DNA of 64,000 bases from Nicotiana tabacum (taxonomy: Eukaryota; Streptophyta; Magnoliopsida; Solanales; Solanaceae), in assembly GCF_000715075.1 (NCBI RefSeq), contig NC_134089.1:109995157-110059156 (forward strand). The letters run 5' to 3'. The translations under genes were made by a program, and so were the position numbers. The notes beneath the pieces were generated by a model. It was not told the DNA's origin. It worked only from the letters and a program-made list of their open reading frames with translations, and made no database searches. This document shows positions 1 through 9,400 of this stretch, one piece after another (the first letter of the stretch is position 1; the number at the start of each line of letters is the position of its first letter).

Positions 1-409
1 CCCTCTTCATCCGGTACCCTAGCATCTACATCTTGTCCAGGTGACGAAAGTGTAGGTGAGGTTGAAGCTGAACTATCAATGCCCCCTACTGAGCCATCAG
101 ACGACTCAACAGAAGAGGCAACAGGAGAAGTAGGAGAGGCTGGGGATGTAGGCTCATCTCTCAACCTAAGCCTCTCCGGGAAGTCTGGTACATATGTTGG
201 CACTGAGTCAGTCTCTGATGCCTCCCGGGAGGGCACATATTCACTCCCTTCTGAATGGGAAACAACTTTATTTGCAGCTCTGATGTTCTTCCTCATTTCC
301 CCAATTGCTTCCGAACTGCTGGGGTCAACTTTATTTGTCCTCGTCCCTTACCTAGGGAGGACTCTGCTCTAACCTTTTGTTTCTCACTGCCGACTCTAGA
401 TTTAACCAT
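1..409 (-). pseudogene. 5' end of the ORF downstream of pol in A1 (env-position ORF), frameshifted
   Basis: An ATG at 409-407 (minus) opens a basic N-terminus (MVKSRVGSEKQKVRAESS...). That frame stops at 295-293 after 38 codons. The adjacent frame is open from about position 372 to the window edge and encodes a Ser/Pro/Glu-rich acidic stretch with repeated S-P-T-S-P-A-S-P-type runs. One indel near 340-360 would explain both. Just upstream, TTTGCAG (420-413) ends three bases before the ATG and looks like a splice acceptor. Position after integrase suggests the Athila env-position ORF, which in many plant copies is a conserved 'plant transposon protein' of unknown function rather than a true envelope. 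No signal peptide or transmembrane segment is visible in the part present. Confidence 0.6.
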
Positions 410-479
410 TGTCTGCAAACATAATCCATAGCATATTGTTAGTTGCTAGAAGAAGCAGTGAAGAAAACAGCATAACAAT

Positions 480-860
480 TCATAGTGTAATGAAAAAAAT
501 TGCAGACCGCGGACCGCGGAAAAAGGAGCACGACCGTGAAAGCTGCACCGCAGAAAATGCATCATGGCCGCAGAGGTGTAGGACTCAGACTAACCACTCT
601 CTGATCCAATAGCACCGCGGATAGCGAAAAAAGGAGCGCGGCCGCGATAGTTGCACTGCTGTCCGCGGAAAATCAACCACGGCCGCAGACCCTTGTTTAG
701 ACCACTCTGAACTTGAGCACTGCAGACTAAGGAAAAAGCATCGTGGTCGTGGAGAGGCACCGTGGTCAGCGAAAATTGCCATCGCTGACCGTGGTTGTCA
801 AGATTTAAAATTCTCAGATAATGCACATGAACACGGACTCCGGTAAATCAACCGCGGCCG
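480..860 (-). repeat. CpG-rich short-palindrome block, proximal to the env-position ORF
   Basis: Dense, irregularly spaced copies of short GC palindromes such as gcggccgcgg, ccgcggaccgcgg and tccgcgg are separated by AT-rich linkers like 'ttgatttt' and 'cattttt'. They are not a strict tandem array. The same style of block occurs upstream of the TATA boxes in the A1 and A2 LTRs. Here it lies within the leader, between the internal TATA box and the ORF. Confidence 0.65.
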
Positions 861-1242
861 CATAAGTCAAATTAGGGCTCAACAAACCTAGGGTTTCAGT
901 TAATCATGTATTTAGCAATCTTTTTTACATTTTAAAACTCCACTAGGTAATCATTAACAAATTCTAACTATTTTAAACCTAATCTAGTTACTACTACAGA
1001 ACCCTAAGTCAAAATTAAAAGAAAAAGGAAGAAAAAGAAGTAAGAACTATCAATTAAAAGTAAATAATTACAACATTAAAGACTAAGAAATGAGTGGAAT
1101 TAGCAGATGCGAGATGAGTGGTGAGATAATTGGTGTAAAATGAAGTCTAGTGCTTGTGTTTGTGCAAACTAGGGTGTGGATGAACAGTGTTGTATGTTGT
1201 TTGAGAGTAAAATGATCGAAAAGTGTAAAAGGCTTTATGACC

Positions 1243-1254
1243 GCCTATTTATAG
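1243..1254 (-). promoter_or_regulatory. TATA box of a candidate internal promoter in A1
   Basis: On the minus strand the sequence is CTATAAATAGGC. It closely matches the TATA box of the neighbouring A2 LTR (CTATAAATAGAC at 9922-9933). In both cases a CpG-rich palindrome block lies immediately upstream (here 1270-1560), with a short 'gggcatttt' stretch between block and TATA box. It lies about 835 bp upstream of the env-position ATG. Promoter activity is inferred. Confidence 0.55.
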
Positions 1255-1269
1255 AAAATGCCCAGGGGA

Positions 1270-1560
1270 CCCATTACATTACCTAGCGCAGCCGCGGTAA
1301 ATCATACGATATGTGCTGGTGTAGAACTAAAGAGCTACAAATATGAGAACACTGCTAAGAGCAAAAAATGCTCTGTGACAGCGGTAAGTCACCGCTGACC
1401 GCAAAAAATGCACCATGGCAGTGGTTGAAACTTCAGAGAACCCCCATTTTGGACTATTAAGCACCACTGACCGCCATCAAATTTCGCCTCTGCGATAAGG
1501 CCACCGCGACCATGAAAAATGGAGTGCGACAGCGGTCCAATCTTTAGAGAGTGTCAAATT
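1270..1560 (-). repeat. CpG palindrome block upstream of the internal TATA box
   Basis: Repeated motifs of the type gcggt-cagcggt, ccgctgaccgc and accgcgaccatg occur about every 15-30 bases, with linkers such as 'aaaaaatgc'. The composition matches the block at 8400-8730 in the A1 LTR. It probably serves the same role as the LTR block, as an upstream promoter element or a methylation target. Confidence 0.6.
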
Positions 1561-1715
1561 TTTCCAGCTTAATCATGTACTGCGTCAAACATCCCTAAAC
1601 ACATCTCACAACCAGTTAGTCCAAAAACAAATCCTACACTAAGAAGAAAAACACATGGGTTGCCTCCTAAGAAGTGCCTGATTTAACGTCACGGCACAAT
1701 ACAAGTTACCATCAA

Positions 1716-2860
1716 TCACTTGAGATGGATCATCGCCACCACGTGGCTGTCATCAAACTTGCCAAGATAGTGCTTGACTTTATGCCTATTAACTATGAAG
1801 ATCTCACCATTTTTGTTTTTCAAATCAAGAGAACCAAACGGAGTCACAAGCTACCTCAAAAGGTTCACTCCATTTTGACTTAAGCTTTCCCGGAAACAAT
1901 CATAACCGGGAGTTGAACAAAAGAACCAAATCACCCACTTTGAACTCCTTATCATGAGCATACTTGTCATGTAAGTACTTTATCTTGTCCTTATACAAGG
2001 ATGAACTGGAGTAGGCATGAAACCGGAACTCATCAAACTTATTAAGCTGCTCCATCCGAAGATTTGCTGCCACATCCCATTCAAGATTTAACTTCCTCAA
2101 AGCCCACATGGCCTTGTGCTCTAACTCAAACGGTATATGGCAAGCTTTCACAAACACCAACCAGTACAGAGACATACCAATAGGATTTTTGTAAGCAGTC
2201 TTGTAAGCTCACAAAGCATCATCCAATTTTTTTGACCAATCGGTCCTATTTGCATTGACCGTCTTTGACAATATGCTCTTGATCTCCCTATTGGAGACCT
2301 CTACTTGCCCACTAGCTTGAGGATGGTAAGGGGTAGAAACCTTGTGATTGACACCATACTTTGCAAGCAAAGTGTTAAATGCCTTATTGCATAAATGAGA
2401 CCCTCCATCACTGATGATTGCTCTAGGAGTGCCAAATCGAGTAAATATACTCTTCTTGAGAAAAGCCACAACACTCCTGGCCTTATTGTTGGGTAAAGCC
2501 ACGGCCTCAACCTACTTTGAAACATAATCAATGACCACCAGAATGTACGTGTTGCCACATGAACTCATGAAAGGTCCCATGAAGTCAATGCCTCACACAT
2601 AAAATATGTCAACCTCAAGAATAGTGGTGAGAGGCATCTCATCCTTCTTTGAAATTTCACCTACTCTTTGACATTCATCACATCTCTTTACAAACTCACC
2701 CACATCCTTGTATAATGTAGGCCAATAAAAACCATAACTAAGAACCTTTGAAGCTGTCCTCGCTCCACCATGATGACCACCGTAGGGAGAGGAATGACAA
2801 GCATCCAGAATACTCATTAGCTCCTCTTCTGGAATACATCTCTGGATCACACCATCATTA
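1716..2860 (-). pseudogene. Athila integrase (A1), interrupted by three Trp-to-stop changes
   Basis: The HHCC zinc finger lies at about 2796-2671 (H-S-S-P-Y-G-G-H and C-D-E-C-Q). The catalytic core follows with G-I-D-F-M-G-P, I-S-D-G-G-S-H and S-N-R-E-I-K, so all three acidic residues are present. The C-terminal part reads K-V-G-D-L-V-L-L and, after a frameshift near 1860, N-R-H-K-V-K-H-Y-L-G, ending at a stop at 1716. In-frame stops replace Trp in V-G-I-D-F (2593-2595, TGA), S-K-V-E-A (2512-2514, TAG) and A-L-A-Y-K (2209-2211, TGA). The function would be insertion of the cDNA into the chromosome. Several hits make the copy inactive. Confidence 0.9.
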
Positions 2861-3054
2861 CAGATTTTGAACAAGTAAGGCTCATCCCAGTAGTAGTCCA
2901 AGCTATCCCGTTTAAGCTTCTTCCTTTGGTTAGAAGAGAGCTCACACAGAACAATACCAGTCATAAGAAAGTTGGCAACATTCGCAAACCAAGTCATGCT
3001 ATTCACAAATACGGAGAGGAGTTGCTTATTAGGGAATGAATCATTAATTTCGAG

Positions 3055-3560
3055 TCCATCACGGGGCCTCCCCTCCTCCTCCAAGCGGGACAAGTGGTCT
3101 GCCATTTGGTTTTCACTCCCCTTTCTATCAACAATCTCAAGGTCGAACTCTTGAAGCAATAGAACCCATCTCATCAAACGAGCTTTGGAATCCTTCTTTG
3201 TCATCAAGTTGCGGAGTGTTGCATGGTCAGTATGAACTATCACCTTGGCACCCATGAGATAAGGCCTAAACTTCTCCATTGCGAACACAATTGCTAACAA
3301 CTCTTTTTTTATCACTGTGTAATTCACTTGAGCATCATTCATTGTTTTGATTGCATAATACACCGGGTGAAACATCTTGTTTACTCTTTGATCCAAGACC
3401 GCTCCTACCGCAACATCGCTTGCGTCACACATGAGCTCAAAAGGTAAGCTCCAATTGGGTGCGGTAATAATGGGAGTGGTTGTCAATTTGTACTTGAGAA
3501 GTTCAAAAGCTTTCATACATTCCTCATTAAACACGAACTTGGAATCCTATTCCAATAACT
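3055..3560 (-). pseudogene. Athila RNase H domain (A1)
   Basis: This part is still open for more than 150 codons and continues without a stop into the integrase zinc finger. In the open frame whose first Met codon is at 3534 the catalytic acids are D37 (C-D-A-S-D), E78 (K-E-L-L-A), D103 (H-T-D-H-A-T-L) and D146 (M-A-D-H-L-S-R-L). It degrades the RNA strand of the RNA:DNA hybrid during reverse transcription. Upstream, the link to RT is broken by a stop at 3559-3561. About 60 residues of tether (3054-2860) connect it to integrase. It is the best-preserved domain of A1. Confidence 0.9.
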
Positions 3561-4640
3561 AGCACAAAGAATTCACTACCTCAGAAAAGTCTTTAATGAA
3601 TCTTCGGTAGAACCCCGCATGCCCAAGAAAACTTCTAACCCCCTTGACTGAAGTAGGAGGAGGAAGCTTTGAGATCACTTCAATTTTAGCCTTGTCCACC
3701 TCTATGCCATGCTTTGAGATCTTATGGCCGAGGACAATGCCCTCCTCGACCACAAAGTGGCATTTTTTCCCATTTAAGCACAAGATTGGTCTTTTCACAC
3801 CGGACCAATACCTTGTCAAGATTCTTCAAACATTCATCAAAAGAGTCACCCACAACACTGAAATCATCCATGAACACCTCCAAAAAGTCCTCTACCATGT
3901 CGGTAAATATAGTCATCATACACTGGTAGAATGTAGCCGGTGCATTACACAAACCAAATGGCATCCTAGAAAAGGAAAAAGTGCCATACGGACACATGAA
4001 GGTGGTTTTCTCCTGATCTTCCAGAACAATCAAAATCTAGTTGTAACCTGAGTACCCATGCAGAAAATAGTAGAAGGCATGCCCAGTAAGTCTATCTAGC
4101 ATCTGGTCAAGAAAGGGCAATGAAAAGTGATCCTTGCGGGTCACTTTATTCAGCTTGCAGTAGTCCATGCACACCCTCCATTCGGTGACAGTCCCGGTGG
4201 GAATCAACTCATTTTTCTCATTGGTAACCACAGTCATACCACCCTTCTTCGGTACACATTGCACCGGCAAAGTCCAAGAACTATCTGAGATGGGGTACAC
4301 AACCCCTGCAACAAACCACTTGATTACCTCCTTTTTGACAACCTCTTGCATAGCCTCATTAAACCTCCGTTGATGTTCTATGAATGGCTTGGAATCATCT
4401 TCAAGTATAATCTTATGAATGCAAAAGGCGGGGCTTATCCCCCAAATATCAGCTAGAGTCCATCCAATTGCCTTCTTCCATTTTTGGAGCACCGCCAATG
4501 TGGCATCTACCTGCATGTTAGTAAGAGAAGAGGAAAGAATAACTGGGAAAGTTGAACTAGGGCCTAAGAATTCATACCTAAGGTGTGGAGGCAAAGGCTT
4601 CAACTCCAGAACGGGAGGTTCTAGTTTTTCTGTTCTCAAG
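3561..4640 (-). pseudogene. Athila reverse transcriptase (A1)
   Basis: Reading from 4640 down, one sees the L-E-L-K-P-L-P-P-H-L linker, then V-Q-C-V-P-K-K-G-G, W-R-V-C-M-D-Y-C-K-L-N and F-L-D-Q-M-L-D-R-L. Next comes a stop (4037-4039, a Gln position in G-Y-N-Q), then P-F-G-L-C-N-A-P-A-T-F and the active site F-M-D-D at 3874-3863. A +1/-1 frameshift near 3735 precedes G-H-K-I-S-K-H-G-I-E-V-D and F-L-G-H-A-G-F-Y-R-R-F. The catalytic aspartates are intact, but the stop and frameshift make it a pseudogene. It would copy the element RNA into cDNA. Confidence 0.92.
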
Positions 4641-4917
4641 ATCCAAATAGAGCTTTTAAGGCTTATAAGAGTAAGAGCCCATTCCATGCAAAGCATTTAC
4701 ACACTCCACCCGACCTTCATCCTCATTCACATCTAGGTTCAACAACACCACTTCTATAGGATCCTCCATATTGATCATTGCACTAGTATCATCAACTATC
4801 ACTTCCGTGACAAGATCCACAAAAGAGCACACTTCAGTACTATTTGGCTACTTTATTGATTTGCACACATGAAAGACCACATTTTTATCACCCACCCGGA
4901 AAGTAAACTCCCCTACT
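4641..4917 (-). pseudogene. Degenerate protease-RT linker (A1)
   Basis: In one minus-strand frame the sequence reads V-G-E-F-T-F-R-V-G-D-K-N-V-V-F-H-V, then a stop at a likely Gln codon (near 4848), then an acidic stretch ending C-V-N-A-L-H-G-M-G. This is the low-conservation linker between protease and RT. A frameshift separates it from the protease, and a stop (P-stop-K-L near 4657) separates it from RT. Confidence 0.65.
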
Positions 4918-5421
4918 TTACCACATCAACCAAGGCCTTCCCAGTTGCAAGGAAAGGTCTTCACAATTGATCGGAACCTCATAATCGACCTCACAGTCCA
5001 AAATCACAAAGTCAGCAGGTAAAATAAACTTGTCCACCCGAATAAGAACATCATCGATAATACCAAGCGGCCTCTTTATTATTCTATCTGCCATTTGCAA
5101 CCTCATTGAAGTAGCCCTTGGTTAACCAATGCCCAAAGTTTTGAACACAGAATAAGGCATCAAATTGATACTTGCTCCCAAATCGCACAATGCATTTGCA
5201 AAATCCGCACTCTCAATGGTATATAGAATGGTGAAAGCGCCGGGATCTTCAAGCTTTGGAGCCATCGAGTGCATAATTGTACTTACTTGTTGAGTCATTT
5301 TGATGGTCTCACAATCCATGGATCTCTTTTTAGTCACCAAGTCTTTCATGAACTTGGCATAACCCGGCATTTGCTCAAGGGCTTCCACCAAAGGAACATT
5401 GATTGATAAGCTCTTCATCAT
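4918..5421 (-). pseudogene. Aspartic protease and flanking region (A1)
   Basis: The active-site motif A-L-C-D-L-G-A-S-I-N-L-M-P lies near 5200-5160 and is the Athila form of the retroviral D-T/S-G motif. Upstream is the conserved stretch M-M-K-S-L-S-I-N-V-P-L-V-E-A-L. A stop at 5122-5124 (Gln position) and a frameshift near 4960 before [13 protein letters not shown] break the frame. The family role is to cut the Gag-Pol polyprotein. Confidence 0.88.
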
Positions 5422-5454
5422 GTCAATAAATTTCTTAAATTGGTTCTCATTCTT

Positions 5455-7332
5455 TTACTTCGCAAGCCAATGAAGGTAAGGTGGAGGAGTCCTTGGCAAG
5501 GGAGCCTTAGCCTTGGGCACTACCATTTTCGGTATGTCTATTACGCGTTCCCTAAACGGGTTCACATCATCTTGAGTCTCCACCTCATTATCATTAATAT
5601 GAATTTTCACTTCTGCATTCAAATTCTCTTCACTCACTTGCTCATCAACTATAGGAATATCATCATGTTGTACTTCAACCTCATCACTCACAATTTCCTT
5701 TTGCTTGGAGGTATTCACATCACCACCTTGACCGCTTCTAGTAATCACCTCCATTGCATGTCTGGTGTTGTTCCTACCTTTCGGGGTTACTACCGTATCA
5801 CTAGGTAGAGCCCCTTTAGGGCTAGTATTCAAAGATTGCAAAATCTGGCCAAGTTGAACCTCTAAATTCCGGATTGAAGTATTGTGGGATGCTAACTAGG
5901 CATCAGAGTCGGCGTTCTTCTTCATCATTTGTTCAAACATCATCTCGATCCTTCTTATCTCATTGTTTGACGAGCTAGGACCTTGGGACGAAAATGGAGG
6001 TGGGTTGTTTGGTTGTTGATACATCAGAGGCCTTTGAAAGCCTTGCGCCCGATTCCCTTGATTATCATTATTCCAACCCCCTCGGTTGTTATTTCCTCCC
6101 CAATTGTTGTTGTTGCCACTCCAGTTGCCCTGGTTGTTCTGGTTGCCCTAGTTCTGATTGTTGTTACCCCAGTTGCTATTGCCTTGTTGGTTTTGATTCC
6201 CCCAATTTCCTTGGGATCTCCACAGTTGTTATTGGTTAGGAGCATTTCCCTTTTGTCCTTGGTAATTGCTCATGTATTGCACTTCTTCACTTTGATCAAC
6301 ATAGTCATCATCTTGATTGAAGCCACCACTACCTTGCTCATATTGATCTGGACTACCTTGACTTTGTTGACCTCTTTGTCGCCTCTTGTTGACCAACATG
6401 TTAACACATTTCATAGCATTTACTTGAACTTGTTGCAATTGAGCTTTTGCCAACTGGTTCATTGTTGTAGTTAACTCTGCTATTGCCTAGCCATGATCAT
6501 GGAGTTCTTTTTGCAAGTATATGACCATGGGGTCACCCTGTGGCACATTGGCTTGACTTTGCTAAGCTGAGGAAGTATCTATCATCTCATCCAATATCTC
6601 ACACGCCTCAACATAAGGTGTGTTCATAAAATTTCCTCTTGCTAGCTGGTTCACTACACACTGATCATTGGTCATGTTAATGCCACAGTAGAATGTCTGC
6701 TGAATTATTGCATTGGTCATGACATTGTTCAAACATTCTTTCACCAGTGTCTGATATCTCTCCCAGATCTCATGAAGTGGTTCATTAGGTTCCTGTTTGA
6801 AGGCCAAAATCTCATCTCTCAAAGTCTCTATATGCGCCGGCGAGAAAAACATGGCTATAAACTTGTCCACCAACTCATCCCACGTAGTGAAGGAATGATT
6901 GGGAAGCCTTTCGAGCCAGTCCAAAGCTTTCCCTCTAAGTGAGAAAGTAAATAATCTCAACCGCAATGCATCCTCTGACATATTTGTTTGCTTGCTTCCC
7001 CAACAGGTATCTACAAAGCCTTTAAGATGTTTATATGCATTCTGATAGGGAGCACCTGTTAAATACGCTCGCTACTCCAATAAAGTCAACATCACATTTG
7101 TAATTTGAAAATTGCCCACCCGGATTCGGGGTGGGACAATTGCACTTGTGTATCCTTCATTTGGAAGCACACGAGGAGCCACTCTTGGAAGAGGTGGGGG
7201 AGGTTTTAGAATATTTTTATTGGCCTGGCGGCCACTTCTTTGTCCTTGAGGTACTAGAGGCACATCATCTTCACCATTATCGTCGACCTCCTCCCTAGGG
7301 ATAATGTTTCCAAGAGGATCATTGTTCGCCAT
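5455..7332 (-). pseudogene. gag: Athila gag (A1)
   Basis: The start is the ATG at 7332-7330 (M-A-N-N-D-P-L-G-N). Capsid homology is clear at 6981-6562, with F-S-L-R-G-K-A-L-D-W-L, T-T-W-D-E-L-V-D-K-F and E-I-W-E-R-Y as in Athila Gag. After this come a Gln-rich segment and a long Asn/Gln/Gly-rich region (6245-5990). I see no CCHC zinc knuckle. In-frame stops all sit at Gln positions: 7072-7074, 6562-6564, 6487-6489, 6229-6231, 6148-6150, 5896-5898 and 5455-5457. The hydrophobic Leu/Val-rich plus-strand frame across 5983-6474 is only the complement of the Asn/Gln tract. Confidence 0.9.
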
Positions 7333-7430
7333 TTTGTACCCGAATTGGCGACACATACAAGTTAGTATCATAGAAGGAAAGAAAAACAAGACACAAAACT
7401 ATTCAGATAGATAACCAAAACCGTTTAGCT

Positions 7431-7447
7431 CCCCGGCAATGGCGCCA
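7431..7447 (-). other. Primer-binding site of A1 (tRNA-Asp type)
   Basis: The minus strand reads TGGCGCCATTGCCGGGG, five bases inside the 5' LTR end at 7453. It is one base off TGGCGCCGTTGCCGGGG, the primer site I associate with Athila/Tat elements and tRNA-Asp. It fixes the orientation and the LTR boundary. Confidence 0.85.
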
Positions 7448-7452
7448 AAAAG

Positions 7453-8908
7453 TGATCGGGTCCAACCCTACACCACTATAGAGTGGCAAGAACAGTCAAT
7501 GTAGCATTTACACGAAAAGGTCGGAATGGAATCCACAGGGAGCTAAGATAAAGTTTGGAGTCGGGTTCCTATCTAATCTAGCAATGTGCGATGTTATTGT
7601 TTGCACTTCCAATCATTCTTGTTTGTTTGTTACTTCTAATTTAATACTAATGATGCCCGAAATTAAGCTAAGTAGATATTTTTGTAGGTTTTTCTAAATG
7701 GGTAAAAAGGCACTAGGGAAGTGACTTACTCCTAAGTGAGTATCTAACAGGATCTAAAACTTAGGACAATAATGTTATAGTTAGGATCATGATATAGCCA
7801 ATGCACGAAGATACTCACTCTATACCTCTCGGTAGTTTGAGTGACTTTGCCCTAATTAGTTTTCTCAGGCCCAATTGGGTGTTCAATTTGTGCAAGCAAA
7901 GTTGGCTCAAGTCGGGTATAACTATCTCTAGGTTTAACCCTTTAATTAGGGATATCAATCTCTTGAATACACCCCAATTTCTTATTGGCCCGAATTTCCT
8001 AGAATCAAGCTCTCTTTCTCAAGAAGAGCCTAAGTCAAAAAGGCACAAATTAGTGTTTGCAACCACCAATTCAACATAAAAGGCACAAATCAGGACAAAT
8101 ATCACCCATAAACATCTAAGCCCTAAAATAGGAGACCCATTAAATACCCATACTAGGGTTGAGCCACAACCCTAGCTAATGGGTTTAGCTACTCATAATT
8201 GAAGAAAAAATCATAGATTGAGATGAATAATAACCCATAAAATGTAATTACAAGATCAGATTCTAAGATTAGTTGCGAAACAAGCTACAAACTTACTCAA
8301 AAAGGCTAAAAGACGGTGTTCACATGCTCAGCTCAAGATAAGATGACCTAAAAATCTGAAAAAGAAGTATTTATATAGCTAAATTTTTCGAACAAAAAAT
8401 GCCCCTAACGGAGGTACCGCTGACAACAGAAAATGGACCGCTGCAGCAGTGAGGTTACCGCGACCGCATAAAATCAACCGTGAATCGCGGTCTTCAACTT
8501 GTAGCTCAACTTCAGACTTCTCTGAAACTCTCATCCGCTGACCGCGATAAAAGGACCGTTGTCGCGGTAGAGGCATCGCGACCTCACAAAAGCACCACGC
8601 TCAGTGATGACTTGAAATCCCAAAAAATGCATCTGTGAATCTTGCCACTGCGGACCACGAGATCAAGACCGCCTCAACGGTGGATCCTCCGCATCCGCGG
8701 TGAATTTTCCGCTATAGCGCTCAGTTGACTCAACTTTGACTTGTGCAGGTTTCACTCTCTTTTGAGCTAGTTTAGACTTTCTTGTCTCTTTTTGACCAAA
8801 CACTGCAAGCACGCACAATAAGTTACCTTTTAGGAATACTTGTATACACTTTTAATGCAAAACTCAAGCAAAAAGAAGCATAAAATAGACTAGAACCCCT
8901 AGTTATCA
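7453..8908 (-). repeat. 5' LTR of A1
   Basis: In element orientation it starts TGATAACTAGGGG (8908) and ends GGACCCGATCA (7453), with the usual TG...CA ends and a length of 1456 bp. It is recognisably homologous, though diverged, to the A2 LTR at 9401-10821: both contain 'ctagggttgtg', 'gcctttttgacttag', 'ttgagaaaga' and 'cctaattaaagggtt' in the same order. A CpG palindrome block lies at 8400-8730, and a TATA box (CTATATAAATA, 8378-8368) follows it in the transcribed direction. Confidence 0.88.
8368..8378 (-). promoter_or_regulatory. TATA box in the A1 5' LTR
   Basis: CTATATAAATA on the minus strand lies directly downstream of the CpG palindrome block (8400-8730). It is the expected transcription start region (U3/R border) of A1. 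Confidence 0.6.
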
Positions 8909-9389
8909 CCTACCCTAACCCAAAAGCCTTCACTACATCCCAAAAGAAGTCATACTTGATTTCAAACTTAGTAAGCTTACATTGGTGGCGATCTACATGA
9001 GGGGTAAGCCTATGGTACTTGAAGTTGTACTTGTGACATTCTCTTGTAAGAGATGAGTGAGCCTTTTATGAGTCTTCAGATTGAGTGCTAAATTCTTAAG
9101 TAAGCTTGGCAAATGGAAAGTAGAGGAGGAAGAGTTTGGAGCCCACCATGGCCTACATAATAGAACAAGAGTCCTTGATGAGTAAAGTCAATTCTTGAAG
9201 CTCAAATGTCATAATAGAACTATATGTGCATGAATATTTGACTTGTCACCTTGTTGATAATGCATGAGTAGTATGGGTAATTGTTGGTCCCAACTGATGT
9301 GTGAATCCTACCTTTGACTCGCTGAAATGACCCTTAACTCTAGGAGGTGGGAACTAATTTATTTGCTTGAGGACAAGCAAAGACTTAAG

Positions 9390-9400
9390 TTTGGGGGAGT
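9390..9400 (+). other. Polypurine tract of A2
   Basis: TTTGGGGGAGT immediately precedes the TG of the LTR at 9401. This is the typical plus-strand primer of Athila/Tat elements. Confidence 0.85.

Larger units (their letters stand above)
410..1715 (-). other. Spacer between pol and the env-position ORF of A1
   Basis: This is about 1.3 kb of non-coding sequence read on the minus strand. In that direction it holds the conserved post-pol stretch around 1640-1700 (a version of 'cgttaaatcaggcacttct', frequent after Athila integrases), a CpG palindrome block (1560-1270), a TATA box (1254-1243), an AT-rich leader with 'gaaaccctagg', a second CpG block (860-480) and a pyrimidine-rich tract ending in a splice-acceptor-like TTTGCAG at 413. 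The layout is that of a promoter followed by an untranslated leader. Confidence 0.6.
1..8908 (-). mobile_element. Athila-lineage Ty3/gypsy retrotransposon A1, cut by the window edge
   Basis: On the minus strand the order is 5' LTR (7453-8908), primer-binding site, gag, protease, reverse transcriptase, RNase H, integrase, a 1.3-kb spacer, and the start of an ORF downstream of pol. The last is typical of Athila-type elements, which often carry an extra ORF in the env position. Its 3' LTR must lie left of base 1. The primer site resembles the 3' end of tRNA-Asp, and the RT motif is F-M-D-D-F-S-V, both usual in this lineage. Every coding domain contains stops or frameshifts, so the copy is not autonomous. 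It lies inside the 3' untranslated region of element A2, which resumes at 8909. Bases 8909-8913 (cctac) are the expected right-hand target duplication. Confidence 0.9.

Noticed and set aside
1..372. Plus-strand 97-codon frame with a hydrophobic C-terminus
   Set aside because: The minus strand has the better coding pattern (Ser/Pro/Glu-rich, starting after an acceptor-like site in an element of that orientation), so the plus frame is its shadow.
5983..6474. A 163-codon plus-strand frame that looks like a multi-pass membrane protein
   Set aside because: It is the complement of the Asn/Gln/Gly-rich tract of A1 gag on the minus strand. Complement of N/Q codons gives Leu/Val/Ile.
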